Source of the DNA: Anaerocolumna chitinilytica
GTDB lineage: Bacteria > Bacillota > Clostridia > Lachnospirales > Lachnospiraceae
Reading direction: 5' to 3'
NCBI RefSeq assembly: GCF_014218355.1
Contig: NZ_AP023368.1
Span: forward strand, 1,368,001-1,432,000
DNA: 64,000 nucleotides
Shown: piece by piece, positions 16,176-24,008 of the stretch
How the letters are laid out: every line of letters begins with the position of its first letter
Numbering within the stretch: the first letter of the stretch is position 1
The notes under the pieces: model-generated
What the model was told of the DNA's origin: nothing
The model's database searches: none
The model's input: the letters and a program-made list of their open reading frames with translations, nothing else
Made by a program: the position numbers and the translations under genes

Positions 16176-18368
16176 ATGAGCATTCAATTTGAGGAAAAGA
16201 GTAAAAGTTTCATCTTGCAGACAGAGAATTCTACTTATGTAATTCAGCTGTTAAGAGAGAAATTCCTATCCCATGTGTACTGGGGGGCTAAAATTAAGGA
16301 ACCAGTGGTAGAAGCTATGATAAAGTCCGCAGGAAGAGCTTCCTTTAACGCCACCACAGATGGAGACAGGGAGTTTTCACTGGATACCATGCCAAACGAA
16401 TATCCGGCTTATGGCAATTCAGACCTTCGCATGCCGGCTTACCAGCTGCAGCTTGAAAATGGCAGCAGAATTACAGATCTCGTATATGAATCCTATGAAA
16501 TTGTAAGAGGAAAGCCGGCTCTTAAGGGTCTCCCCAGTGTTTATACAGAGAGCGATACAGAGGCGGATACCTTGCATCTAACTTTAAAAGATGAACTGAC
16601 TGGCCTTAGAGTGATATTAAGCTACACAGTAATGAAGGGCTATGATGTTATTATTCGATCTGCTCATTTGAAGAACGAAGGGCAGCAGAAGCTCAAACTT
16701 CTTAGAGCATTGAGCATGAGTATGGATTTTGACCACTGCGACTATGATTTAATAACCTTATCCGGTAGTTGGATTAGGGAGCGCCATGAGGTTAGAAGAG
16801 CTCTGGTGAACGGAACACAGTCCATTGAAAGCCGCAGAGGAGCCAGCGGACATAGCGAGAATCCCTTTATGGCAATGGTATCAAAAGATGCAGGAGAAGA
16901 GTCAGGTGTGGCTTATGGTTTCAGTTTGGTATACAGTGGTAATTTTTTAGCAAGTGTAGAGGTTGATCAATATAAGACTGCCCGAGTAGCAATGGGTATA
17001 AATCCTTTTGATTTCACTTGGGAATTAGAAGCAGGAGAGGACTTTGTTACACCGGAAGTGGTAATGGTTTATTCCGGTAATGGCATTGGTGAGATGTCAA
17101 GAACCTACCACAGACTATACCGTAACCGGTTGGCCAGAGGCAGGTATAGAAATGCTGAAAGACCGGTTATCATTAATAACTGGGAAGCAACTTATTTTGA
17201 TTTTATGGAAGAGAAACTGATTGAACTGGCGAAAGCAGCAGCACCTCTTGGCGTTGAGATGCTGGTACTTGATGATGGCTGGTTTGGTAAGAGAAATTCT
17301 GATAATTGCAGTCTTGGTGATTGGTTTGTTAACGAGGAAAAACTTCCCGGAGGTCTGAATAACCTTGCAAAGGCAATTAATGAGGAAGGCCTTAAGTTTG
17401 GTCTTTGGTTTGAACCGGAGATGGTATCACCTGATTCAGAGCTCTATAGAGAGCATCCGGATTGGTGCCTGCATGTGCCGGATAGATACCGTAATCTTGG
17501 AAGAAATCAGCTGGTACTGGATTTCTCCAGAAAAGATGTACAGGATGCTATTATTAAGATGGTCTCGGATATCTTAAGCAGTGCGGCTATCTCCTATGTG
17601 AAGTGGGATATGAACCGTAATATGTCAGAGATTGGTTCAGAGCTTTTACCTGCGAACCGCCAGATGGAGACGGCCCATAGGTATATTCTCGGTGTTTACC
17701 GGGTAATGGAAGAACTTATAACAGCATTTCCGGAAGTGCTCTTTGAGAGCTGCTCCGGCGGCGGCGGACGTTTTGACCCCGGCATTCTTCATTATATGCC
17801 GCAGAACTGGACAAGTGATGATACTGATCCGGTAGAAAGACTGAAAATACAATACGGAACTAGTATGGTGTATCCGGTAAGTGCTATGACCGCCCATGTA
17901 GCGGATTCACCCAGTCATCAGACCGGTAGAGTTACTCCCTTTGAATTCAGGGGAAATGTAGCTATGGCAGGAAATTTTGGATACGAGCTGGATGCCACAA
18001 AGCTGTCGGATGAGGTGAAAGAAAAGATTAAAATTCAGATAGCAGACTACAAAAGGCTGAGAGGGATTATTCAATATGGTGATTTCTACCGTCTGTTAAG
18101 TCCCTTCAAAGGAAATCATACAGCCTGGATGTTTGTTTCGGAAGAAAAAAGGGAGGCAGTGGTATTTTTCTACCGCATTATGAATATTCCCAATGATGCT
18201 CTGTTCCGTTTCCGCCTGGCAGGACTTTCAGAAGACTTAATATATGAAATAGAAGGAATGGAGCAGGAAATCAGCGGACAGCAATTAATGAATTACGGTT
18301 TGAATATTCCGAAAGACTTTGCCTGGGGTGATTTTGGAAGCAGAATGTTTGTATTAAAAGCGAAATAA
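16176..18368 (+). CDS. GH36 alpha-galactosidase
   Basis: Cytoplasmic alpha-galactosidase of 730 residues, typical GH36 length, with no signal peptide; it should release galactose from imported raffinose-family or galactomannan oligosaccharides. An N-terminal beta-sandwich (~1-320) precedes the TIM barrel. Family motifs include NNWEATYFDF, LDDGWFGKR, GLWFEPEM, the nucleophile Asp478 in KWDMNR, SCSGGGGRFDPG, and the acid/base Asp in TSDDTD (about 548). No linked transporter is next to it; the beta-mannosidase at 25.8 kb could be a partner in galactomannan use, which is inference. Confidence 0.92.
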   Translation: MSIQFEEKSKSFILQTENSTYVIQLLREKFLSHVYWGAKIKEPVVEAMIKSAGRASFNATTDGDREFSLDTMPNEYPAYGNSDLRMPAYQLQLENGSRITDLVYESYEIVRGKPALKGLPSVYTESDTEADTLHLTLKDELTGLRVILSYTVMKGYDVIIRSAHLKNEGQQKLKLLRALSMSMDFDHCDYDLITLSGSWIRERHEVRRALVNGTQSIESRRGASGHSENPFMAMVSKDAGEESGVAYGFSLVYSGNFLASVEVDQYKTARVAMGINPFDFTWELEAGEDFVTPEVVMVYSGNGIGEMSRTYHRLYRNRLARGRYRNAERPVIINNWEATYFDFMEEKLIELAKAAAPLGVEMLVLDDGWFGKRNSDNCSLGDWFVNEEKLPGGLNNLAKAINEEGLKFGLWFEPEMVSPDSELYREHPDWCLHVPDRYRNLGRNQLVLDFSRKDVQDAIIKMVSDILSSAAISYVKWDMNRNMSEIGSELLPANRQMETAHRYILGVYRVMEELITAFPEVLFESCSGGGGRFDPGILHYMPQNWTSDDTDPVERLKIQYGTSMVYPVSAMTAHVADSPSHQTGRVTPFEFRGNVAMAGNFGYELDATKLSDEVKEKIKIQIADYKRLRGIIQYGDFYRLLSPFKGNHTAWMFVSEEKREAVVFFYRIMNIPNDALFRFRLAGLSEDLIYEIEGMEQEISGQQLMNYGLNIPKDFAWGDFGSRMFVLKAK

Positions 18369-18418
18369 AAGGTAAAATAGAACAATATTCGGACATTAGA
18401 AAGGGTTTGGTGGTTAGT

Positions 18419-19333
18419 ATGATTATCAGTGCTTCCAGAAGAACAGATATACCAAGATTTTATTCCCCCTGGTTTTTTAGGAGGCTGGAAGAAGGATTCG
18501 TCCATGTCAGAAACCCTATGAACCCAAGGCAGGTAAGCTGTATTAGTTTGAAGAAAGAGGGTATAGACTGTATCTGTTTTTGGACGAAAGACCCTTTGCC
18601 CATGCTATCTAAGATACCCTGGCTCATTGAGAAGGAATACCCCTTTTATTTTCAGTTTACCTTAACATCTTACGAGAAAGAGCTGGAGATAAATGTACGG
18701 GAAAAATCAGAGATAATCAAAACATTTATTACTCTTTCAGAACTTATTGGGGCAGACAAAATGGTATGGCGTTATGACCCTATCATATTGAATGAAAAGT
18801 ATACAATACCGTATCATTTTAAAGCCTTTGAAGAATTCTGCAGCAAGCTTTGCGGATATACCCAGACAGTATACATCAGCTTTGTGGATATATACCGGAA
18901 GATAAAAAAACAAACATTGACAGCTGCCCTTCGGGAAATTACCAAGGTGGAAATGATACTGATTGCAGAAGGATTTTCTGAAATCGGGGCACATTATGGT
19001 ATGAGGATAAGAAGCTGCTGCGAAGAAATACTTCTTACTGTACCCGGTATTTATAAAGGAAGTTGTATTGATCCTGAATTGGTAGAACGGATATTGAATC
19101 GTCCCATAAAGCGGTTAAAGGCTGTCAGTCAGAGAGAGGGCTGCAACTGTATTGAAAGTGTAGATATCGGGGCATACGATACCTGCAGTAATGGGTGCCT
19201 GTATTGTTATGCGAATACCAGTATGGAAGGAGCAAAACAGAATCAAAAAATCCATGATGTCAGGGGAAGCCTGTTAATTGGAGCTATAACAGAATCTGAT
19301 AAAGTAACAGAAAGAGCAATAAAGAAACTATAA
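18419..19333 (+). CDS. DUF1848 family protein with C-terminal CX3CX2C cysteine motif
   Basis: 304 residues, starting MIISASRRTDIP, which is characteristic of DUF1848. A TIM-barrel-like body contains FWTKDP and KMVWRYDP. The C-terminus carries GCNC and then Cys256-x3-Cys260-x2-Cys263 (CSNGCLYCYA), the spacing of radical-SAM iron-sulfur motifs but at the wrong end of the protein. The function is not known to me; an Fe-S redox or radical enzyme is possible. The ATG at 18419 with GGTGG five bases upstream is preferred over the TTG and GTG codons 9-12 bases earlier. It follows the alpha-galactosidase by 50 bases and may be co-transcribed. Confidence 0.75.
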   Translation: MIISASRRTDIPRFYSPWFFRRLEEGFVHVRNPMNPRQVSCISLKKEGIDCICFWTKDPLPMLSKIPWLIEKEYPFYFQFTLTSYEKELEINVREKSEIIKTFITLSELIGADKMVWRYDPIILNEKYTIPYHFKAFEEFCSKLCGYTQTVYISFVDIYRKIKKQTLTAALREITKVEMILIAEGFSEIGAHYGMRIRSCCEEILLTVPGIYKGSCIDPELVERILNRPIKRLKAVSQREGCNCIESVDIGAYDTCSNGCLYCYANTSMEGAKQNQKIHDVRGSLLIGAITESDKVTERAIKKL

Positions 19334-19539
19334 GGTTCAGAAGTATAAGTCGGATAAATCTATAAATTAACTTTATAAATAAACTTAAAGGTTCAAAAAT
19401 AAGGATATGCCTTGCAATCCGGGGGATACTAATTCCGCAGCAATTATTATGTCTATTTATCTGTTCTTTGATATTATTTACAAAGGACGGATAAATATTC
19501 TAAGCGAAATATTTATTGGTAGCGGAAAGGAGTAAACCT

Positions 19540-19752
19540 ATGGAAAAGAATAATTCTAAAAACAATAACATTAAGATAACTTCAAAAGAAGGACCTAAAA
19601 AAACAGAAGATAAATATAATCAGACCAGAGATATTGGTGTAGGTTCTGCTATGGTGCATAAAGCTGCCTGGGAACCCCAGTCTGAATGCAATCCGGACAA
19701 TGGTGCTTTCTTTGAAGAGAGAAGTAATCCTTTAAGCAGCAAAGGCAATTAG
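19540..19752 (+). CDS. Small hydrophilic hypothetical protein
   Basis: 70 residues, with GAAAGGAG seven bases before the ATG. The N-terminal third is rich in Asn and Lys; the rest contains GSAMVHKAAWEPQSECNP. No membrane segment and no family recognised. A strong terminator follows. Small hydrophilic proteins of this type are common in spore formers, but nothing here proves a spore role. Confidence 0.5.
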   Translation: MEKNNSKNNNIKITSKEGPKKTEDKYNQTRDIGVGSAMVHKAAWEPQSECNPDNGAFFEERSNPLSSKGN

Positions 19753-19798
19753 TTTGGATAGTGTCGCAGGTAAGCCTGCGGAATGCATGGGATTTAGT

Positions 19799-19846
19799 AA
19801 AGTCCCCCCTTTACTGGACAAAACCAGCAAAGGGGGGACTTTTATA
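19799..19846. terminator. Strong bidirectional terminator
   Basis: A 19-bp stem (19799-19817 with about 19824-19843, core GTCCCCCC/GGGGGGAC) ends in a T-run. It lies between the small protein gene and the convergent LysR gene. A smaller CGCAGG/CCTGCG hairpin precedes it. Confidence 0.85.
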
Positions 19847-20737
19847 TCAGGGCACCATTGTAAGCTGTTCTATCAGATATCTGGCTGCATTGGAAAGGGG
19901 GATATTTTCGTTATAAGCAGCTACCAATCTTCGGGTAGGAAGAGTTTCTTCCAGTGCAATGGGTGTTAATCGCTCAGAACCGTCTTTTCTATAACAAAAG
20001 TCAGGAATAAAGGCGATGCCAAGACCAATCTTAGCCAGGTCAATCAATAAATCATTACTGCTAAGTTCTACAGCCGGTACCAAATCAAGGGAGTGCTGTA
20101 AAAACAAAGTGTGCAGGAATTCACTGGTAGTAGAGTGCTTTGTTAACATCAAAATAGGATAGGTAAGCAATTCTTCCAGTGACAGGGGTTCTTCTTTTAC
20201 GTCGAAAAAGTCTTTATTTACTATAAAGATATCATTAAATTCAAGAACTGTTTCTATGTGCATGCTGTTAATCAAGGAGGAGTTGGGGGAGTTGGTGACG
20301 ATAATATCCACCTCGTTATTCTCTAACATCTTTGCACATTGAAAGGAGGTGCCATTCGTGACCTTTATGTGTATTTTGGGATATTTCCGGTGAAAATCTT
20401 CCAGAAAGGGAACCAGATAGTAGCGGCATATAGTATCACTTGCGCCCAGGCGGAGCTGGCTTTCACCCAATGAGGAGGCTTCCAGCAGCTGATTTTCCCC
20501 CCGGCTGATAAGATTAATCGCCGGTTCTATATGCTTAAATAGCAATTCTCCTTCCTTAGTTAAGGAGACCTTCTTTGTACTTCTAAGAAATAGTGTTTGA
20601 TTTAAGTTTCCCTCCAGTACTTTAATAGACTGGCTTACAGCGGATTGAGAAATATAGAGAGAAGCGGCAGCCTCGGAAAAGCTTAATGTTTTCGCTACAT
20701 AATAAAATACCTTATACAGCTCATAATTGATATCCAT
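19847..20737 (-). CDS. LysR-family transcriptional regulator
   Basis: 296 residues, usual LTTR length. The N-terminal winged HTH (residues 1-60) has FYYVAKTLSFSEAAASLYIS and SQSAVSQSIKVLE. The effector-binding domain (~90-296) is typical. It lies 18 bases after a VOC-family gene on the same strand and is probably the last gene of an MBL-VOC-LysR transcript. The regulated genes and the ligand are unknown. Confidence 0.88.
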   Translation of the reverse strand: MDINYELYKVFYYVAKTLSFSEAAASLYISQSAVSQSIKVLEGNLNQTLFLRSTKKVSLTKEGELLFKHIEPAINLISRGENQLLEASSLGESQLRLGASDTICRYYLVPFLEDFHRKYPKIHIKVTNGTSFQCAKMLENNEVDIIVTNSPNSSLINSMHIETVLEFNDIFIVNKDFFDVKEEPLSLEELLTYPILMLTKHSTTSEFLHTLFLQHSLDLVPAVELSSNDLLIDLAKIGLGIAFIPDFCYRKDGSERLTPIALEETLPTRRLVAAYNENIPLSNAARYLIEQLTMVP

Positions 20738-20755
20738 GTATTACCTCCCTGAAAA

Positions 20756-21124
20756 CTATTTAGCCGGAATTATCTCCAACCAGTATCCATCCGGATCATT
20801 GATAAAATAAATACCCATGCCGGGGTTCTCAAAACAAATACAGCCCATTTCTTTATGTTTTTTATAAGCGCTCTCATAGTCGTCGGTAACAAAAGCCAAG
20901 TGAAATTCATTATCTCCCAGATCATAAGGATGATCCCAGTCACTTAGCCAGGTAAGCTCCAGCAGATGTGCGGTTTCCTTATCACCAAGATAAACAATGA
21001 TAAAGCGGCCATCCTCCGGTTCAATACGCCTGGTTTCTATTAATCCTAAAGCTTCTTCATAGAATTTAATGGATTTATTCAAATCCAGAACATTAATATT
21101 ATTGTGTGCAAATTTAAATTTCAT
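20756..21124 (-). CDS. VOC-family protein, lactoylglutathione lyase (glyoxalase I)-like
   Basis: 122 residues, a single two-module VOC fold. The metal-ligand positions of glyoxalase I are filled: His in FAHNNINVLD near the start, Glu in LLELTW, His in EFHLAFV, and Glu in WLEIIPAK at the end. It ends in the typical NDPDGYWLE motif. The ATG at 21124 with AAAGGAG upstream is preferred over a TTG 15 bases earlier. Substrate (methylglyoxal adduct or other) not determinable. Co-directional with the LysR and MBL-fold genes. Confidence 0.8.
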   Translation of the reverse strand: MKFKFAHNNINVLDLNKSIKFYEEALGLIETRRIEPEDGRFIIVYLGDKETAHLLELTWLSDWDHPYDLGDNEFHLAFVTDDYESAYKKHKEMGCICFENPGMGIYFINDPDGYWLEIIPAK

Positions 21125-21210
21125 AATAGCTCCTTTCAATGATAGTTCAGAAATGAAATGATATAATACATGTTAACCCTTTTTGGAAGGTTACATACTT
21201 GTTGCAATAT

Positions 21211-21939
21211 CTAGTGGTCGGTTATCTGGAAGGTCTGACCCTCTTCTGAAATCTCCATAATCTTATTCTTATAAGGAGCAGCCTCTTCTGAAGCTTTGAA
21301 TTTATCGATGATACTGTAGTCCAGCCAGAAGTGCATGGGAAAAGCAACAGCAGTATTAGTATTTCGCATAAAGAAATCAAAGCCCAGGAAATAATTCTCC
21401 TCCTGCCGTGGATCTAATACCAGGAAAGCCACATCAATTTTCCTACCGTTTAGCTTTTCCATTTCAGATTTAAACTTCTTTGTCATGTTCTGATATTCAG
21501 CTTTTGTATCTTCCTTCCATACCCACCAGTTCAAATCACCGGCATGATAAAGAGTGCGTCCATTCTCAGTTAACAAAAAAGCAACTCCCTTATCCGTTGA
21601 GCGAAATGTTTCAATGGTTAAAGAAGAGGATAAGGTAAGGGATTCATTTTTATCAATAGTAATAATATGATTCTTAATCACTTCATAAGCGGCGGGATCT
21701 TCAAAAAAAGATTTTCGAAGGTGGATATCCTTCGAAAGAACATAAGTAATCCGTGGGTATTCATCCAGCAGTTTAAATATCTCATGATTAAAATGATCCT
21801 GGTGGGAATGGCTGGAGAATACAAAAAGCTGTTTTTCTTTTGAAAAACTGGGGATATTACCTTTATAATAATCAAAGAGAAACACGCATTGCTCGGTTTC
21901 CACACTGAAACAACTGTGGTGAATGTAAGTTATAAGCAT
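21211..21939 (-). CDS. MBL-fold metal-dependent hydrolase
   Basis: 242 residues with the metallo-beta-lactamase signature HSHQDH (about residues 43-48) and later YHAGDLNWW, the usual second metal site (HAGD). This resembles the UlaG-like/UPF0173 branch acting on small molecules. The start has AGGAGG seven bases upstream. It lies 86 bases upstream of the VOC gene and probably leads this cluster. Substrate unknown. Confidence 0.8.
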   Translation of the reverse strand: MLITYIHHSCFSVETEQCVFLFDYYKGNIPSFSKEKQLFVFSSHSHQDHFNHEIFKLLDEYPRITYVLSKDIHLRKSFFEDPAAYEVIKNHIITIDKNESLTLSSSLTIETFRSTDKGVAFLLTENGRTLYHAGDLNWWVWKEDTKAEYQNMTKKFKSEMEKLNGRKIDVAFLVLDPRQEENYFLGFDFFMRNTNTAVAFPMHFWLDYSIIDKFKASEEAAPYKNKIMEISEEGQTFQITDH

Positions 21940-22069
21940 AAGTACCTCCTGATTCTATTACCAAAATACATTATTAATAATATTCTAACTCAAATACAAA
22001 CATTTGTACAGACTCTGGCAGGAAGAAAATTGGCAGCTGTAAATTTGTGTAGATATTTAGTGAAAACAC

Positions 22070-22098
22070 TTGAAAAAAAAGCAAAATATGTATATTAT
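22070..22098 (+). promoter_or_regulatory. Promoter of the Spo0E-like gene
   Basis: TTGAAA (22070-22075), a 17-base spacer, then TATTAT (22093-22098). Confidence 0.4.
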
Positions 22099-22163
22099 TA
22101 ATATATATTATTTGCTTAGGAAGCAAGTGATAAAAAACGGATTGTACTAATTTCATATCGTTG

Positions 22164-22170
22164 TTCGACA
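22164..22170 (-). promoter_or_regulatory. Possible Spo0A box upstream of the Spo0E-like gene
   Basis: TTCGACA is the complement of the 0A-box core TGTCGAA, 58 bases before the start of a Spo0E-like gene and downstream of its promoter. A seven-base match can arise by chance. Confidence 0.3.
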
Positions 22171-22228
22171 GTATTTACAGAAAGCTTGGGAGAGAATGGG
22201 GTAAAAAATACGGTTGGAGGAGGATAAA

Positions 22229-22444
22229 ATGATGGAAGTAAAGAGTAAGCTTTACAAGAGTAAGTATAGTAATCCGGTTATGGAAGGTGAAAGTTCAAAA
22301 TTAAAGTATTTTTACATTGAGAAGAAAAGGCAGGAGTTACACAGACTGCTGAATTTCTATGGGGGATCTGTAAATCACATAGAGATTTTGGAATTGGCAA
22401 GAGAATTTGACGATGCTTTAATAGAATTATATCAAAGTAAATAA
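22229..22444 (+). CDS. Spo0E-like aspartyl-phosphate phosphatase
   Basis: 71 residues, predicted as a two-helix hairpin: helix 1 KYFYIEKKRQELHRLLNFYG, then a GGSVNH turn, and helix 2 EILELAREFDDALIEL. This matches the Spo0E family, which dephosphorylates Spo0A-P. The family signature SQELD reads AREFD here, keeping the Asp but changing the Ser-Gln. The ATG at 22229 with GGAGGAGG upstream is preferred over a TTG at 22214. If active it would delay sporulation. Confidence 0.65.
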   Translation: MMEVKSKLYKSKYSNPVMEGESSKLKYFYIEKKRQELHRLLNFYGGSVNHIEILELAREFDDALIELYQSK

Positions 22445-22445
22445 C

Positions 22446-22473
22446 AGGAGGAATGCCTGTAAGGCATTCCTCC
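22446..22473. terminator. Hairpin terminator between convergent genes
   Basis: AGGAGGAATGCCT (22446-22458) and AGGCATTCCTCCT (22461-22473) form a perfect 13-bp stem with a two-base gap. The T-run is weak. Confidence 0.65.
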
Positions 22474-22848
22474 TTAGCTCTTGTTAGAACTCGAGCTCTT
22501 TTGATATAATTGAATCATTTGTCCCTTTATATAATCCCTTTGTTCGTCGCTAAGGCGTCTGTAATAGTAAATAGCATTCCATTCGTCTTTATCTAACGCT
22601 TTCCCCGTATTGTAGCTATTCCCTTCTTTAATAAGATCTTTGGGTTTATCCATACCATCATTAAACAGATAGTCAACGGAAACGTTAAAATAAGAAGCTA
22701 ATTTTATAATAGTGTCAGGATCGGGGGTGCTGATATTTCGTTCGTAATTAGACATAGTTGACTTACTGACCCCAAGGATTCCTGCCAGTTCATTTTGAGT
22801 TAGGGGTTTTGCCAGACGAAGGGTTTTAATCTTTTTACCGATATCCAT
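22474..22848 (-). CDS. XRE-family (Cro/cI HTH) transcriptional regulator
   Basis: 124 residues. An N-terminal HTH_3 domain (residues ~5-60) contains LTQNELAGILGVSKSTMSNYER and is followed by LASYFNVSVDYL. The C-terminal half (ALDKDEWNAIYYYRRLSDEQR) is a short helical region often seen in Lachnospiraceae SinR-like proteins. The ATG at 22848 with AGAGG upstream is preferred over a start 33 codons earlier, which lacks a ribosome binding site. Two TCCAATAA elements in its upstream region could be its own operators. Confidence 0.82.
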   Translation of the reverse strand: MDIGKKIKTLRLAKPLTQNELAGILGVSKSTMSNYERNISTPDPDTIIKLASYFNVSVDYLFNDGMDKPKDLIKEGNSYNTGKALDKDEWNAIYYYRRLSDEQRDYIKGQMIQLYQKSSSSNKS

Positions 22849-23038
22849 AATAACCTCTTTCCTGAATATGTAGTCTTGGATTGGATATAATCGTTTGTTG
22901 AAAGTACTTTGGTTTATCAACTTAATCACTCCAATAAATAGTAACATAAATATAAATTTTTAAAATAGGAATCTATTAATACTGGAATTATTCCAATAAT
23001 ATTTGACATATAGTTAAAAATTGGTTATAATAGTAATA
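22849..23038 (+). promoter_or_regulatory. Intergenic regulatory region with a near-consensus promoter and possible XRE operators
   Basis: TTGACA (23003-23008), a 17-base spacer and TATAAT (23026-23031) form an almost perfect sigma-A promoter pointing to ferritin. Just upstream is the dyad TGGAATTATTCCA, whose TCCAATAA end also occurs near 22928, closer to the XRE gene. The XRE protein may bind both. Confidence 0.5.
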
Positions 23039-23058
23039 TCAGCATAGTAAAAATTATG

Positions 23059-23149
23059 CCATATACTTTTAATAAAGCATAAGGCAGATAAGACTCTATT
23101 ACCCCTCAATATAGTTGATACTGTTTTGTGCTTTATTAAAAATATATGG
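23059..23149 (+). repeat. 21-bp inverted repeat with a 49-base loop in the ferritin leader
   Basis: Arms 23059-23079 and 23129-23149 are complementary at 20 of 21 positions. The loop of 49 bases includes CTATTACCCCTC. It lies in the transcript expected from the promoter at 23003-23031. It could be a regulatory RNA hairpin or a small miniature inverted-repeat insertion. Confidence 0.7.
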
Positions 23150-23178
23150 ATAAATTACCAGAGAGTTCCTGTAATCCG

Positions 23179-23207
23179 TTTTCAAATCGGGCTACATGTG
23201 ATATAAT
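23179..23207 (+). promoter_or_regulatory. Second promoter close to ferritin
   Basis: TTTTCA (23179-23184), a 17-base spacer, then TATAAT (23202-23207), about 80 bases before the start codon. Confidence 0.4.
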
Positions 23208-23288
23208 CATTTTGTGTACAACATATAGAATACTGCAGAATCAGTTTGTACATAATTCTACAGAAAATAACAGAGAGGATGATAGCAT

Positions 23289-23804
23289 ATGTTAAACCCG
23301 GAAGTATCAAAATTATTAAATGAACAGGTGAACAAGGAATTCTATTCAGCTTATCTTTATATGGATATGGCAAATTATTATGCAGACCAGAGCCTGAATG
23401 GGTTTGAGCACTGGTTTATTGTACAGATGCAGGAAGAAAGAGATCATGCCCTTTTATTCCGTCAATATTTATTAAATAATGGTGAGCAAGTAACTTTAAC
23501 ACAGATTGCAGCTCCGGAGAGCGGCTACAAAAATTTCAGAGAGCCATTAACACAGGCCTTAGAGCATGAGCAATTTGTAACAGCTTCTATCAATACGATA
23601 TATGAAGCAGCCTATAAGAATAAAGATTTCCGTACGATGCAGTTCCTTGACTGGTTTATCAAAGAGCAAGGCGAGGAAGAGAAGAATGCCGATGATAATA
23701 TCAAAAGATATGATTTATTTGGCTTGGATCCGAAGGGATTATATATGCTGGATAATGAACTGAAGGCAAGGGTCTATACAGCACCTTCTTTGGTATTGGA
23801 CTAA
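23289..23804 (+). CDS. ftnA: Ferritin (bacterial non-haem ferritin)
   Basis: 171 residues, normal ferritin length. The di-iron ferroxidase ligands are present: Glu17 in NKEFYSAYLYM, Glu50 and His53 in QEERDHA, Glu in LEHEQF (~94), and Glu/Gln in KEQGEEEKN (~127-130). It stores iron in a 24-subunit shell and limits oxidative damage. It stands alone between a structured leader and a terminator. Confidence 0.93.
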   Translation: MLNPEVSKLLNEQVNKEFYSAYLYMDMANYYADQSLNGFEHWFIVQMQEERDHALLFRQYLLNNGEQVTLTQIAAPESGYKNFREPLTQALEHEQFVTASINTIYEAAYKNKDFRTMQFLDWFIKEQGEEEKNADDNIKRYDLFGLDPKGLYMLDNELKARVYTAPSLVLD

Positions 23805-23842
23805 TTTGAGCTTTCTAGTTAAAAAAGAATAATAGTATTTTA

Positions 23843-23880
23843 CCGACACTTTGTAAACGTTTGCAGAGTGTCGGTTTTTA
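23843..23880 (+). terminator. Terminator of the ferritin gene
   Basis: CCGACACT (23843-23850) pairs with AGTGTCGG (23867-23874), then a T-run. Confidence 0.8.
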
Positions 23881-23920
23881 TTTGTGAAACTAAGGATAAG
23901 ATAAAGTATAGGTAAGAATA

Positions 23921-23998
23921 AAGGCGCGGTTTTATCAACTGACTCCTTCGGGTAGATTAAAATTTAAATAATGGGAGGTCAGTTTAATACCGCGCCTT
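23921..23998 (-). terminator. Long terminator hairpin of the Big2/trypsin-like protease gene
   Basis: AAGGCGCGGT (23921-23930) pairs with ACCGCGCCTT (23989-23998); a second stem AACTGAC with GTCAGTT lies inside. It can serve both strands. Confidence 0.65.
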
Positions 23999-24008
23999 TT
24001 GCTTTTAT

